DNA of 64,000 nt, taken from positions 1 to 64,000 of the forward strand of contig JACPFW010000044.1 in the NCBI GenBank assembly GCA_016182795.1, in the 5' to 3' direction. The notes under the pieces are model-generated. The model searched no databases. It was given only the letters and a program-made list of their open reading frames with translations, and had not been told where the DNA came from. The translations under genes and the position numbers were made by a program. This document shows positions 28,998 to 37,565 of the stretch, piece by piece; the stretch's first letter is position 1, and each line of letters starts with the position of its first letter. This DNA is from Gemmatimonadota bacterium (lineage in GTDB: Bacteria; Gemmatimonadota; Gemmatimonadetes; Gemmatimonadales; Gemmatimonadaceae).

Positions 28998-30125
28998 GTG
29001 TCGGACGCGCCGGACCGATCGGCTCCGCGTCATCTTGAGTCTCTCACGGGGCTCCGCTTCGTTGCGGCTCTCTGGGTGCTCGTCTACCATGCGATGCCAC
29101 GGACGGCGCTGCCGAAGCCGGCGGCCGCAGTCGCGGCCACCGGGTATCTCGGTGTTGGCGTGTTCTTCGTGCTGTCGGGCTTCATTCTCACGTACGTCTA
29201 TGGGTTGGCCGCCGAGGATGGTACACTCGTACGGCGAGACTTCTGGCGGGCCCGATTAGCACGGATCTACCCGGCGTACGCGGCGGCGCTGGTGTTCACT
29301 ATTCAGCTGCTCGTGCGCAATCTGCTCGTGGCACCTGGCCCCTCGGGCGCGACGCTGCTTGGCATAGCAGCCACCACCATTTCGCTGACGCAGGCATGGA
29401 TTCCCGGATGGGGTGTTTGGTGGAACACGCCGGGCTGGTCACTCTCAGCTGAGGTGTTCTTCTATCTCGTCTTCCCGCTGCTCGCGCCGTGGGTGCTTCG
29501 TCGCGGCTTGCGTGCGTCAATCGTGCTGGGGCTCTCCTGCGCCGGCGTGACGGCGGCGCTCGGCCTGCTGCTGGACGGCGCCGCCGGCGGCGACGCCGGC
29601 AGGCTTAGCGTTGCGATGCTCGGGTGGATCACCGCGTGGACGCCGATGGTGCGGCTTCCGGAGTTCGTTCTGGGCATGTTCGCCGGGCACCTGTACCTGC
29701 GCGGTGTCAGGCTGCCCCAGATCGCCGGCACCCTTGCGGCTGCGGCGCTCGTCGGCGTTGCGATGTCCACGAGCACGAAATCCGGGTCCGTTGCGCGCCT
29801 CGCCGCGGTCGGACTGTGCATTGCCGTCTTTATCGGCGCGCGCGCGTCGTCAACGGCGCGCGGCGTGTTGGGAGCGCCGTGGATGGTGCGCCTCGGCAAT
29901 GCGTCCTATGCCCTCTATCTCTTCCACGGGACGACGCACTCGTATTTTCTGGCGGTCGCCAACCGCACGCTGGGCCGCGAGTGGGCGCAGGGCTACACCG
30001 CTTTCTTTGTATACACCCTCATCGCGGCAGGAATCGCCCTGCTGGTGCACGACCGGCTGGAGCTGCCGGCGCGGCGCTTCCTGCGCGGCGGGCCGCGCGG
30101 CGCAGTCCCCCGCCCGTTTTGGTAG
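28998..30125 (+). CDS. Acyltransferase family 3 (OafA/NodX-like) membrane protein
   Basis: The 375-residue protein starts with GTG at 28998, 3 nt after the NagZ fusion. It has the acyltransferase-3 signature ESLTGLRFVAALWVLVYHAM with the catalytic-type His, FFVLSGFILTYVY, and RARLARIYPAYAAAL, then about ten spans ending with a cytoplasmic basic tail. These enzymes O-acylate sugars in the envelope. Peptidoglycan or amino-sugar O-acetylation fits the neighbours but is only inferred. A Shine-Dalgarno is not obvious. Confidence 0.85.
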   Translation: MSDAPDRSAPRHLESLTGLRFVAALWVLVYHAMPRTALPKPAAAVAATGYLGVGVFFVLSGFILTYVYGLAAEDGTLVRRDFWRARLARIYPAYAAALVFTIQLLVRNLLVAPGPSGATLLGIAATTISLTQAWIPGWGVWWNTPGWSLSAEVFFYLVFPLLAPWVLRRGLRASIVLGLSCAGVTAALGLLLDGAAGGDAGRLSVAMLGWITAWTPMVRLPEFVLGMFAGHLYLRGVRLPQIAGTLAAAALVGVAMSTSTKSGSVARLAAVGLCIAVFIGARASSTARGVLGAPWMVRLGNASYALYLFHGTTHSYFLAVANRTLGREWAQGYTAFFVYTLIAAGIALLVHDRLELPARRFLRGGPRGAVPRPFW

Positions 30126-30188
30126 CCGGGCTGGCAGTCTGGGCGGACCGTCCCGGACAGCGGAGCATTAATGGGTTGTTCAGAACCG

Positions 30189-30217
30189 TTGAACCGCCCC
30201 CCACCATTCGCTAGATT
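30189..30217 (+). promoter_or_regulatory. Predicted promoter of the A-type carrier gene
   Basis: TTGAAC (30189-30194) and TAGATT (30212-30217) are 17 nt apart. Start of transcription is expected near 30224, giving a leader of about 43 nt with GGAG 8 nt before the ATG at 30267. It fits the window's consensus. Confidence 0.7.
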
Positions 30218-30266
30218 TCGCGTATGTGAGATGGCGGTTCGCCGCCCCCCAACCATGGAGTCACAC

Positions 30267-30623
30267 ATGAGCACAACGAACACACCCGAAATCGCCCTGT
30301 CGATTTCTTCGAACGCCAGCGCCGAAGTGAAGAAGTTCATGGCTGCTGAAGGCGTGTCGCCCGAGGTGGGCGGCCTGCGCGTGAGCGTGCAGCCCGGCGG
30401 CTGCTCGGGCTTTAAGTACAGCCTGCTGATTGAAGACCAGGCGGCCGACGACGACACGGTGCTGTCGCAGGAAGGCTACCGCGTCTTCGTCGACCCGTTC
30501 TCGATGCAGTACCTCAACGGCGTCCAGATCGACTACGTCACGTCGATGCAGGGCTCCGGATTCACGTTCAAGAACCCGAACTCCACCGGCGGCTGCGGCT
30601 GCGGTAGTTCGTTCTCGGCATAA
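30267..30623 (+). CDS. A-type iron-sulfur carrier (ErpA/IscA/HesB family)
   Basis: The 118-residue protein has the fold LRVSVQPGGCSGFKYSLLI with C46, and the C-terminal GGCGCG pair C110 and C112; these three cysteines bind an Fe-S cluster for delivery to apoproteins. FVDPFSMQYLNGVQIDYV is also typical. ErpA, IscA and SufA cannot be told apart from this alone. It has its own promoter and a GGAG Shine-Dalgarno. It is inserted between the acyltransferase and the NagB fusion and may be unrelated to them. Confidence 0.92.
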   Translation: MSTTNTPEIALSISSNASAEVKKFMAAEGVSPEVGGLRVSVQPGGCSGFKYSLLIEDQAADDDTVLSQEGYRVFVDPFSMQYLNGVQIDYVTSMQGSGFTFKNPNSTGGCGCGSSFSA

Positions 30624-30639
30624 CCACGAGAGTAATGCG

Positions 30640-32631
30640 ATGACGTCTGGCAATCGCCACGACGCCGCAGATGCCCCGAAGGCCCGCGAGACCGCCCAAG
30701 CGGCCCCCCGCGGGCCTTCGAGTGTCTCAGGCGCCCTTCTTGCGCTCGAACGCATCCCCACGGTCGTCCTGGCCGACCATCACGAGATCGCCGTGCAGGT
30801 GGCGCGGCGCATCGCCGACACGATCCGCCGCCGCAACGCCGAGGGGCACCACGCGGTGCTCGGTCTGGCGACGGGGTCGACGCCGATTGGCGTGTATCGC
30901 GAGCTGATCCGGATGCACCGGGAGGAGGGGCTGAGCTTCCAGCGCGTCGTCTCGTTCAACCTGGACGAGTACTACCCGATGGGCCCGGACAACATCCACT
31001 CGTACCACCGGTTCATGTGGGAGAACCTGTTCTCGCACGTCGACATCGCGCGCGCGAACGTACACATCCCCGACGGCACGGTGCCGCGCGACCAGCTCGA
31101 GGCGTGGTGCGCGGCGTACGAGCAGGCCGTCCGCGACGCCGGCGGCATCGACGTGCAGCTGCTCGGCATCGGCAAGACGGGGCATATCGGCTTCAACGAG
31201 CCCGGCTCCGGTGAGCAGAGCCGCACGCGCATGGTGCATCTCGACGCCGTCACGCGCCGCGACGCGGCCGCCGATTTCTTTGGCGAGGAGTTTGTGCCGC
31301 GCGAGGCGGTGACGATGGGCGTGGCCTCGATCTTCGAGGCGCGCGAGATCATCATCATCGCCACCGGCGAGCACAAGGCGCGCGTGGTGCGCCGCGCCGT
31401 CGAGGGGACGGTGAACATCGAGGTCGCCGCCACATTCCTGCAACGCCACCCGTCGACCACGTTCTTCGTGGACGCCGCCGCGGCCGGCGACCTGACCCGC
31501 ATCGCCACCCCGTGGCTGCTCGACGAGGTCGAGTGGACGCTTCCGCTGACGCTCGAGGCCGTCACCTGGCTGTCGCGGACGGTCAACAAGGCGATCCTCA
31601 AGCTGACCCAGCAGGACTACGCCGAGCACAAGCTGTCGTCGCTGGTGGCCCGCCACGGCAGCCCCGGCGCCGTCAACGGCCTCGTCTTCAACCAGCTGGG
31701 CGCCAAGATCCGCGGCAAGAGCAAGCTGCCTCACGGCAAGCGCGTCGTCTGCTTCTCGCCGCACCCCGACGACGATGTGATCTCGATGGGCGGCATCCTG
31801 CGCAAGCTCACCGAGAACGGCAATCAGATCACCGTGGCGTACATGACGAGCGGCAACATTGCCGTCTTCGACTACGACGTGCGGCGCCACGTGGATTTCC
31901 TCCTGCGCATGCACCGCGACCATGGCATCGGCGGCGCCGAGGTGGAGACGCTGGCGGCCAAGGTGCACGCGTTTCTGGCGGCCAAACAGCCGGGCGACGT
32001 GGATATTCCCGAGGTCGGCGAAATCAAGCGTCTGATCCGCGAGGCGGAGGCGATCAGCGGGCTCGAGACGGTGGGCTTGCCGGCGTCGAGCGGGCGCTTT
32101 CTGAACCTTCCGTTCTATCAGACGGGCAAGGTCAAGAAGGATCCCATCGGCCCCGCCGACGTGCAGATCGTCAAGCAGCTGCTGGCGGAACAGAAGCCCG
32201 AGTACATCTTTGTCGCCGGCGATCTCTCGGACCCGCACGGCACGCACCGGATGTGCAAGGAAGCGATCGATGCCGCCATCGCGGAGCTGTGGCCCAATCG
32301 GACGCACGGACCACAGACTGACCTCGCGCGCCGCATCGACGATGCGCCGCCGCTGCTCCAGACCCCGGAGGTGTGGCTGTACCGCGGCGCGTGGCAGGAA
32401 TGGCCGGTGACGGAGGCCACGTGGCTGGTGCCGATGTCGCAGGAGGAGTTGCGCTACAAGATTCAGGCCATCTTCAAGCATCAAAGCCAGAAGGACTCGA
32501 TGCCGTTCCCGGGGCAGGATGACCGCGAGTTCTGGCAGCGGGTGGAGCAGCGCAACAAGGATACCGCCGCGATTCTCGATCAGCTCGGCCTCGCCGAGTA
32601 TTTCGCCATGGAGGCGTATGTCGTCGACTAG
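30640..32631 (+). CDS. NagB-like glucosamine-6-phosphate deaminase fused to a PIG-L/LmbE deacetylase domain
   Basis: The 663-residue protein joins two enzymes. Residues about 40-300 are NagB-like: VLGLATGSTPIGVYRELI, SFNLDEYYPM and LLGIGKTGHIGFNEPGSG. Escherichia coli NagB has a catalytic DGH at this point; here it is TGH, a change shared, as I recall, with Bacteroidetes fusions. Residues about 360-640 are PIG-L/LmbE, with the metal motif SPHPDDD (H375, D377, D378) and DPHGTHRM. The combination suggests deacetylation plus deamination of an amino-sugar phosphate. It is 16 nt after the A-type carrier gene and just before the symporter. Confidence 0.88.
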   Translation: MTSGNRHDAADAPKARETAQAAPRGPSSVSGALLALERIPTVVLADHHEIAVQVARRIADTIRRRNAEGHHAVLGLATGSTPIGVYRELIRMHREEGLSFQRVVSFNLDEYYPMGPDNIHSYHRFMWENLFSHVDIARANVHIPDGTVPRDQLEAWCAAYEQAVRDAGGIDVQLLGIGKTGHIGFNEPGSGEQSRTRMVHLDAVTRRDAAADFFGEEFVPREAVTMGVASIFEAREIIIIATGEHKARVVRRAVEGTVNIEVAATFLQRHPSTTFFVDAAAAGDLTRIATPWLLDEVEWTLPLTLEAVTWLSRTVNKAILKLTQQDYAEHKLSSLVARHGSPGAVNGLVFNQLGAKIRGKSKLPHGKRVVCFSPHPDDDVISMGGILRKLTENGNQITVAYMTSGNIAVFDYDVRRHVDFLLRMHRDHGIGGAEVETLAAKVHAFLAAKQPGDVDIPEVGEIKRLIREAEAISGLETVGLPASSGRFLNLPFYQTGKVKKDPIGPADVQIVKQLLAEQKPEYIFVAGDLSDPHGTHRMCKEAIDAAIAELWPNRTHGPQTDLARRIDDAPPLLQTPEVWLYRGAWQEWPVTEATWLVPMSQEELRYKIQAIFKHQSQKDSMPFPGQDDREFWQRVEQRNKDTAAILDQLGLAEYFAMEAYVVD

Positions 32632-32652
32632 CCGCACTTGTGGGTGCACGCC

Positions 32653-34161
32653 GTGACGGACAGCCGATTCGGCCTCATTGACCTCCTCGTCCTCGTCATT
32701 TACCTCGGCGGCACCACAGCGCTGGGGATGTGGCTGGGGCGCAATCAGAAGAACTCGACAGACTACTTTGTCGCCGGCCGCAACATTCCATGGTGGGCGG
32801 TGATGTTCTCGATTGTGGCCGCCGAGACGAGCGCGCTGACGTTCATCTCGGTGCCGGGGCTGGCCGTGATCGGCGACTTCGGGTTCCTGCAGGTCTGCAT
32901 GGGCTACGTGCTCGGGCGTATCGTCGTGGCGTACGTGCTGCTGCCGCGCTACTTCGAGGGCGAGCTGGTGACGGCGTACGCGCTGCTCGAGACGCGGTTC
33001 GGCCCGCAGGCGAGGCGGTTCACGTCGGTGGTCTTCATGGTGACGCGCGGCATGGCCGACTCGGTGCGCGTGTTCGCGTCGGCGATCCCCATCGCCATCG
33101 TCATTGGCCCCGTCCTGCCGCGCGAGTGGGTGATGCCGGCGGCCATCATCGTGCTCGGCGTCCTGACGATCATCTACACGTACAAGGGCGGGATGCGCGC
33201 GGTCGTGTGGACCGAACTGCTGCAGGCCGGCGTGTACGCGACGGGCGGACTGGCGGCCGCATACATCGTCGGCAACGCAGTGGACGGCGGCTGGAGCGCG
33301 ATCCTCGCGTCGGCCACCGCGGAGAACAAGCTGCGCGTCCTCGACTTCTACACCGGCTTCGACCGGCCGCACACGGTCTTCGCCGGCATCATCGGCGGCG
33401 CGGTGCTGACCATGGCGTCGCACGGCGCCGACCAGACGATCGTGCAGCGCATGCTGTCGGCGCGCACCCTGCGCGATGCGCAGAAGGCGATCATCGGCAG
33501 CGGCATTGCGGTGCTCATCCTGATGACGCTGTTCCTAACGGTCGGCATTGGGCTGTGGAAGTACTATCCGGGCACGACGGCGGCGCCCGACACGATCTTC
33601 CCGACGTTCATTTTCGAGCGGATGCCGCACGGGCTCATTGGCCTGCTCGTGGCATCGATTCTCGCGGCGACGATGAGCACGCACTCAGGGGCCATCAACT
33701 CGCTGGCGGCAACGACGACGCACGACATCTATGTCCCGCTCAGCAAGAAGGCGCCGACCGATGCGGCGACGTTCAAGGCGGGACGCTGGTTCGCGCTGAT
33801 GTGGGGCTGCGTGCTGACGTTCGGCGCCCTGCTCTTCCCCGAAGGCAAGACGCCGGTGGTGGTGATCGCGCTGTCGATCGCGTCGTTCACGCAGGGGGCG
33901 CTGCTCGGCGCCTTCTTCCTCGGCATCTTCGTCAACCGCGCGCGGCAGCGCGACGCGATCGTGGGCATGACCGTGGGCATCGCGGTGATGGCGTTCGTGG
34001 TGTTTGCCAAGCCGCTGTCGGCCGCCTATCCGTCGCTGGCGGTCGCGCTCGGCCCGTTCGCCAACGTCGCGTGGCCGTGGTACGTGCTCATCGGCACCAC
34101 GATCACGGTCAGCGCCGGCACCATCAGTTCGTACTTCAGGACGCGACCCGCGGCGGCGTAA
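32653..34161 (+). CDS. Sodium:solute symporter (SSS family)
   Basis: The 502-residue protein has about 13 spans and SSS features: DYFVAGRNIPWWAVMFSIVA near the start (the conserved FxAGRxxP), ETSALTFISVPG, and MSTHSGAINSLAATTTHDIY with the Na+ binding site. GTG at 32653 is used because the first span follows at once; TTG at 32638 would add residues without support. Placed between a NagB fusion and a sugar kinase, it likely imports an amino sugar such as GlcNAc or MurNAc. Sialic acid or other sugars remain possible. Confidence 0.9.
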   Translation: MTDSRFGLIDLLVLVIYLGGTTALGMWLGRNQKNSTDYFVAGRNIPWWAVMFSIVAAETSALTFISVPGLAVIGDFGFLQVCMGYVLGRIVVAYVLLPRYFEGELVTAYALLETRFGPQARRFTSVVFMVTRGMADSVRVFASAIPIAIVIGPVLPREWVMPAAIIVLGVLTIIYTYKGGMRAVVWTELLQAGVYATGGLAAAYIVGNAVDGGWSAILASATAENKLRVLDFYTGFDRPHTVFAGIIGGAVLTMASHGADQTIVQRMLSARTLRDAQKAIIGSGIAVLILMTLFLTVGIGLWKYYPGTTAAPDTIFPTFIFERMPHGLIGLLVASILAATMSTHSGAINSLAATTTHDIYVPLSKKAPTDAATFKAGRWFALMWGCVLTFGALLFPEGKTPVVVIALSIASFTQGALLGAFFLGIFVNRARQRDAIVGMTVGIAVMAFVVFAKPLSAAYPSLAVALGPFANVAWPWYVLIGTTITVSAGTISSYFRTRPAAA

Positions 34162-34215
34162 TGCCGCGCTCCGCCCCTTGATCGCACCGCGACACACGGC
34201 CAATCTCCGGACCTC

Positions 34216-35145
34216 ATGAGCTTTCTTATCGTTGGCGTAGACGGCGGCGGCACGAAGACCAAGGTCATCGTTGCCGACGAGCAGGGACAGGAACTCGCGA
34301 CCGCCACAGGCGGCGGCAGTGCGGCGCGCCCCGGCGAGACGACACAGGCCGCCGAGGTGATCGCGGCCACGGTGGCCGAGGCGCTGGCGTCGTGCGAACG
34401 GACGGGCGAGGTGCCGCGGGTGCTGTGCGCCGGGCTCGCCGGCGCCGGACGTGAACCCGAGCGGCAGGCGGTGCGCGAGGCGCTCGTGCGACTCGAAGTC
34501 GCCGACCACATCATCATCGAGCCCGACGCGACGGTCGCGCTCGAGGACGCCTTCGGCGACGGTCCCGGAATCTTGCTGGTGAGCGGCACCGGCTCGTCGT
34601 GCTTCGGCCGATCGCCGACCGGCCAGTTCAACCGTTGCGGCGGCTGGGGATTGAATATCGGCGACGAAGGCAGCGGCGCATGGATTGGCCGCAGAACGCT
34701 GAGCATCGTGGCGGCCGCAGCCGACGGTCGAGAGCCCGATACGGCCCTGCTCCCCGCGGTGCTCGCCGCGCTCGAGCTCGAGAGCAGCGACGGACTGGTC
34801 TTCTGGGCGGCGCACGCCGACCCGGCCACGCTTGCCAAGCTCGCCGGCACCGTGGTGACGGTGGCGGCGACCGGCGACCTGCGCGCCAACTCTCTGCTCG
34901 CGCTCGCGGCCGAGGAACTGGTGACGCACGTGCGGGCGTTGGCGCGCCAACTGTTCAATGACGAGCGCGCGGCCATCCCCGTGGCCCTCGCCGGCGGGCT
35001 GATGGAGCGCGGATCGTTCCTCAGGAAGCTCGTGGAGACGCGCCTCAAGAGCGCGGTACCCGGCGCCGTCGTGCGCGCCGAGCCCGTGGTTCCCGTGCGC
35101 GGTGCGGTACGGATGGCGCTCGCCGCGGCGAAGGCGCGCCGCTAA
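34216..35145 (+). CDS. N-acetylglucosamine kinase-like, BadF/BadG/BcrA/BcrD ATPase family
   Basis: The 309-residue protein starts MSFLIVGVDGGGTKTKVIVA, the ATP-phosphate loop DGGGTKT of the ASKHA fold. LLVSGTGSSCFGRSPTG and GWGLNIGDEGSGAWIGR are the GlcNAc kinase-type sugar and ATP signatures (GDEGSG). It would phosphorylate N-acetylglucosamine to GlcNAc-6-phosphate after import by the symporter 54 nt upstream. An N-acetylmuramate-type sugar is also possible. A strong hairpin ends the run of genes. Confidence 0.88.
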   Translation: MSFLIVGVDGGGTKTKVIVADEQGQELATATGGGSAARPGETTQAAEVIAATVAEALASCERTGEVPRVLCAGLAGAGREPERQAVREALVRLEVADHIIIEPDATVALEDAFGDGPGILLVSGTGSSCFGRSPTGQFNRCGGWGLNIGDEGSGAWIGRRTLSIVAAAADGREPDTALLPAVLAALELESSDGLVFWAAHADPATLAKLAGTVVTVAATGDLRANSLLALAAEELVTHVRALARQLFNDERAAIPVALAGGLMERGSFLRKLVETRLKSAVPGAVVRAEPVVPVRGAVRMALAAAKARR

Positions 35146-35174
35146 GCCGAGCGGACTGGGCAGTTGAGACTGAG

Positions 35175-35207
35175 GGAGCCGCGCGCGCCAACGGCGCGCG
35201 CGGCTCC
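35175..35207 (+). terminator. Perfect 15-bp hairpin after the kinase gene
   Basis: GGAGCCGCGCGCGCC (35175-35189) pairs without mismatch with GGCGCGCGCGGCTCC (35193-35207), loop AAC. The T tract is weak (TTCGT). It likely ends the amino-sugar transcript and separates it from the peptidase gene. Function may depend on Rho. Confidence 0.75.
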
Positions 35208-35264
35208 TTCGTACATTCTGTGATCCCGCCGGCTCTGCTCGTCACCGTCCGCATTCGAGGCCGT

Positions 35265-37565
35265 ATGTCGCGTCTCACCCGCTGGCTGCCCGTGGTCGCG
35301 GCCGCCGTCGCCGCCGCTCCGCTCGGCGCCCAGCGCACCGATCAGCTGACGAACACCAAGTTCGAAGCGTACTTCAACGTCGCCTCGCCATTGTCGCTGA
35401 CAGCGGCGGGCAAGACCGACCGCGTCGTCTGGAAGACGTACGAGAAGGGGATGCGCAATGTGTACACCGCGGCCGCCCCATCGTGGAAGCCGGTGAACCT
35501 CACGAAGTTCACCGCCGACGACGGCCTCGACATCTCCGACATCGCCATCTCCGACGACGGCTCGATTATCACCTTCGTGCGCGGCTCGGCGACGAACAAC
35601 CGCGACTGGGTGGCCAATCCCTCGCACAACCCCAACGGCCCGGAGCGTGCCATCTGGGCGGTGCAATCCACCGGCGGCGCGCCGTGGAAGGTGGCGGTGG
35701 GCGCCGCGCCGGTGCTGTCGCCCGACGGCAAGGCGGTGCTGTACGTGAAGAACGCGCAGATCTACCGCGCGCCGGTCTCCCCCGTGCAGCCGGCATCGGC
35801 GATGGACCGCGGCGAGAAGCCGTTCATCACGGCTTGGGGACGGCAGAGCAACCCCAGCTGGTCGCCCGATGGCAAGAAGATCTCTTTCGTCAGTGATCGC
35901 GAGAACCACGCATTCATCGCCGTCTACGACCTGAAGAGCCGCACGATGGCGTATCTGGATCCGAGCGTGGATTGCGACGGCAACCCCGTGTGGACCGCGG
36001 ATTCCAAGCACATTCTGTTCACCCGGCGCCCCGGCACGCCGTTTGGCGCGCAGAATCAGGACGGCAACGGTGTGGGGAGTTCGGCGGGAGCGCCAACGAA
36101 TCTTGGCGCCGCGCTGCAGCGGCTGCGCAACGGCGGCTTTGGTCCGCCGTGCGGCGGCGGCTTCCGCTTTGGCGGCGGTGGACGCGGCGCCGCCGCACCC
36201 GTGAATCCGCAGGCGGCGACGCGGCCCGGCTTCTTCGCCGCACGTTTCCCGGGCGGCTATACGCTGTCGCTGATGATGGCCGACGTGAACACGCGTATCG
36301 CCACGGAAGTCTGGCACAACCAGCCGAACGACCGGACGTTCACCACGCTTAACGGTCTGCGCGTCGCGGCCGGACACGTGGTGTTTCCGGCGACGGTGCC
36401 CGGCGACGAGTGGGACCGGTGGTTCTCGATCAACCTCGCGAATCCGGCCAAGGAGCCGGTGCTGCTGACAACCACCGACGGCCTCATCGAGGGAGCCGGC
36501 TCGGCTGAGCTCTCGACTGACGGCAAGGCGCTGTACTACTGCACGAATGCCAAGGACATCGAGCGACGGCACATCTGGTCGGTGCCGGTGAGCGGCGGCA
36601 CGCCGGTGCAGATCACGACCGGCGAGGGCATTGAGACGTCGCCGGTTCATCTCCCGTCGGGCAAGGCGCTCGCGGTGCTCTACTTCGACTGGAACACGCC
36701 GGCTTCGGTGGGACTCGTGGCCGCCGGCACTGACAAGGCCAAGACGATCTTCCCGGTGCTGGGCAAGGCGTTCCCGCGCGACGCGCACGTGAAGCCGCAG
36801 ATCGTATGGACGAAGGCGGCTGACGGTCAGGCGATCAGCAACCAGATCTTCCTGCCCAAGGACCTGAAGCCGGGGGAGAAGCGTCCGGCGCTCGTGTTCG
36901 TGCACGGTGGCCCGATGCGGCAGATGCTGGCCGCCTACCACTACATGGAGTTCTACCACTGGGCGTACGCCTACAACCAGTGGCTCGCGGCGCAGGGTTA
37001 CGTGGTGCTGTCCATCAACTATCGCCGCGGCATCGGCTACGGACGCTCGTTCCAGAACGCGCCCGGCGCGCAGGCGGCAGGCAACAGCGAGTATCAGGAT
37101 GTCCTCGCCGGCGGCAAGTATCTACAGAGCCGCGACGATGTGGATCCAACGCGCGTCGGTATCTGGGGGCTGTCGTACGGCGGCCTCCTGACCGCCCAGG
37201 CGCTGGCGCGCAACAGCGACATCTTCGTCGCCGGCGTGGACTACGCCGGCGTGCACCTCTACGGCAGCAGCGTCGACACCGCCGCGCTCTCGTTCCGGTC
37301 GTCGGCGGTCGGCGCTATCGACTCGTGGAAGTCGCCCGTGCTGCTCGTGCACGGAGACGACGACCGCAACGTGGACTTCGCGCAGACGGTGGGGCTCGTG
37401 CAGCTGCTGCGGGCGCGCAACATCTACCACGAGATGATCATCATCCCCGACGACCTCCACGAGTCGATGCTCCATCGCAACTGGGTAGACACGTGGGAGC
37501 GCACCGACCGGTTCCTGAAGCGGTTCGTGTGGAACCGCGAGACGCCTCCGTCGATGGTTCGCTGA
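35265..37565 (+). CDS. S9-family (prolyl oligopeptidase / DPP-like) serine peptidase, exported
   Basis: The 766-residue protein has a signal peptide (MSRLTRWLPVVAAAVAAAPL then GAQRT). Residues about 40-530 form WD40-like beta-propeller blades (PSWSPDGKKISFVSDRENH is typical), with a Gly-rich insert near 300 (GGGFRFGGGGRGAAA). The C-terminal hydrolase has VFVHGGPMR, LSYGG with S637, D700 in HGDDDRNV, and H732. It trims peptides in the periplasm. It shares a base with the next gene (TGATG). Confidence 0.92.
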   Translation: MSRLTRWLPVVAAAVAAAPLGAQRTDQLTNTKFEAYFNVASPLSLTAAGKTDRVVWKTYEKGMRNVYTAAAPSWKPVNLTKFTADDGLDISDIAISDDGSIITFVRGSATNNRDWVANPSHNPNGPERAIWAVQSTGGAPWKVAVGAAPVLSPDGKAVLYVKNAQIYRAPVSPVQPASAMDRGEKPFITAWGRQSNPSWSPDGKKISFVSDRENHAFIAVYDLKSRTMAYLDPSVDCDGNPVWTADSKHILFTRRPGTPFGAQNQDGNGVGSSAGAPTNLGAALQRLRNGGFGPPCGGGFRFGGGGRGAAAPVNPQAATRPGFFAARFPGGYTLSLMMADVNTRIATEVWHNQPNDRTFTTLNGLRVAAGHVVFPATVPGDEWDRWFSINLANPAKEPVLLTTTDGLIEGAGSAELSTDGKALYYCTNAKDIERRHIWSVPVSGGTPVQITTGEGIETSPVHLPSGKALAVLYFDWNTPASVGLVAAGTDKAKTIFPVLGKAFPRDAHVKPQIVWTKAADGQAISNQIFLPKDLKPGEKRPALVFVHGGPMRQMLAAYHYMEFYHWAYAYNQWLAAQGYVVLSINYRRGIGYGRSFQNAPGAQAAGNSEYQDVLAGGKYLQSRDDVDPTRVGIWGLSYGGLLTAQALARNSDIFVAGVDYAGVHLYGSSVDTAALSFRSSAVGAIDSWKSPVLLVHGDDDRNVDFAQTVGLVQLLRARNIYHEMIIIPDDLHESMLHRNWVDTWERTDRFLKRFVWNRETPPSMVR

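Noticed and set aside
32638-32652. TTG start five codons before the symporter
   Set aside because: It adds a few residues with no Shine-Dalgarno; the GTG at 32653 suffices.
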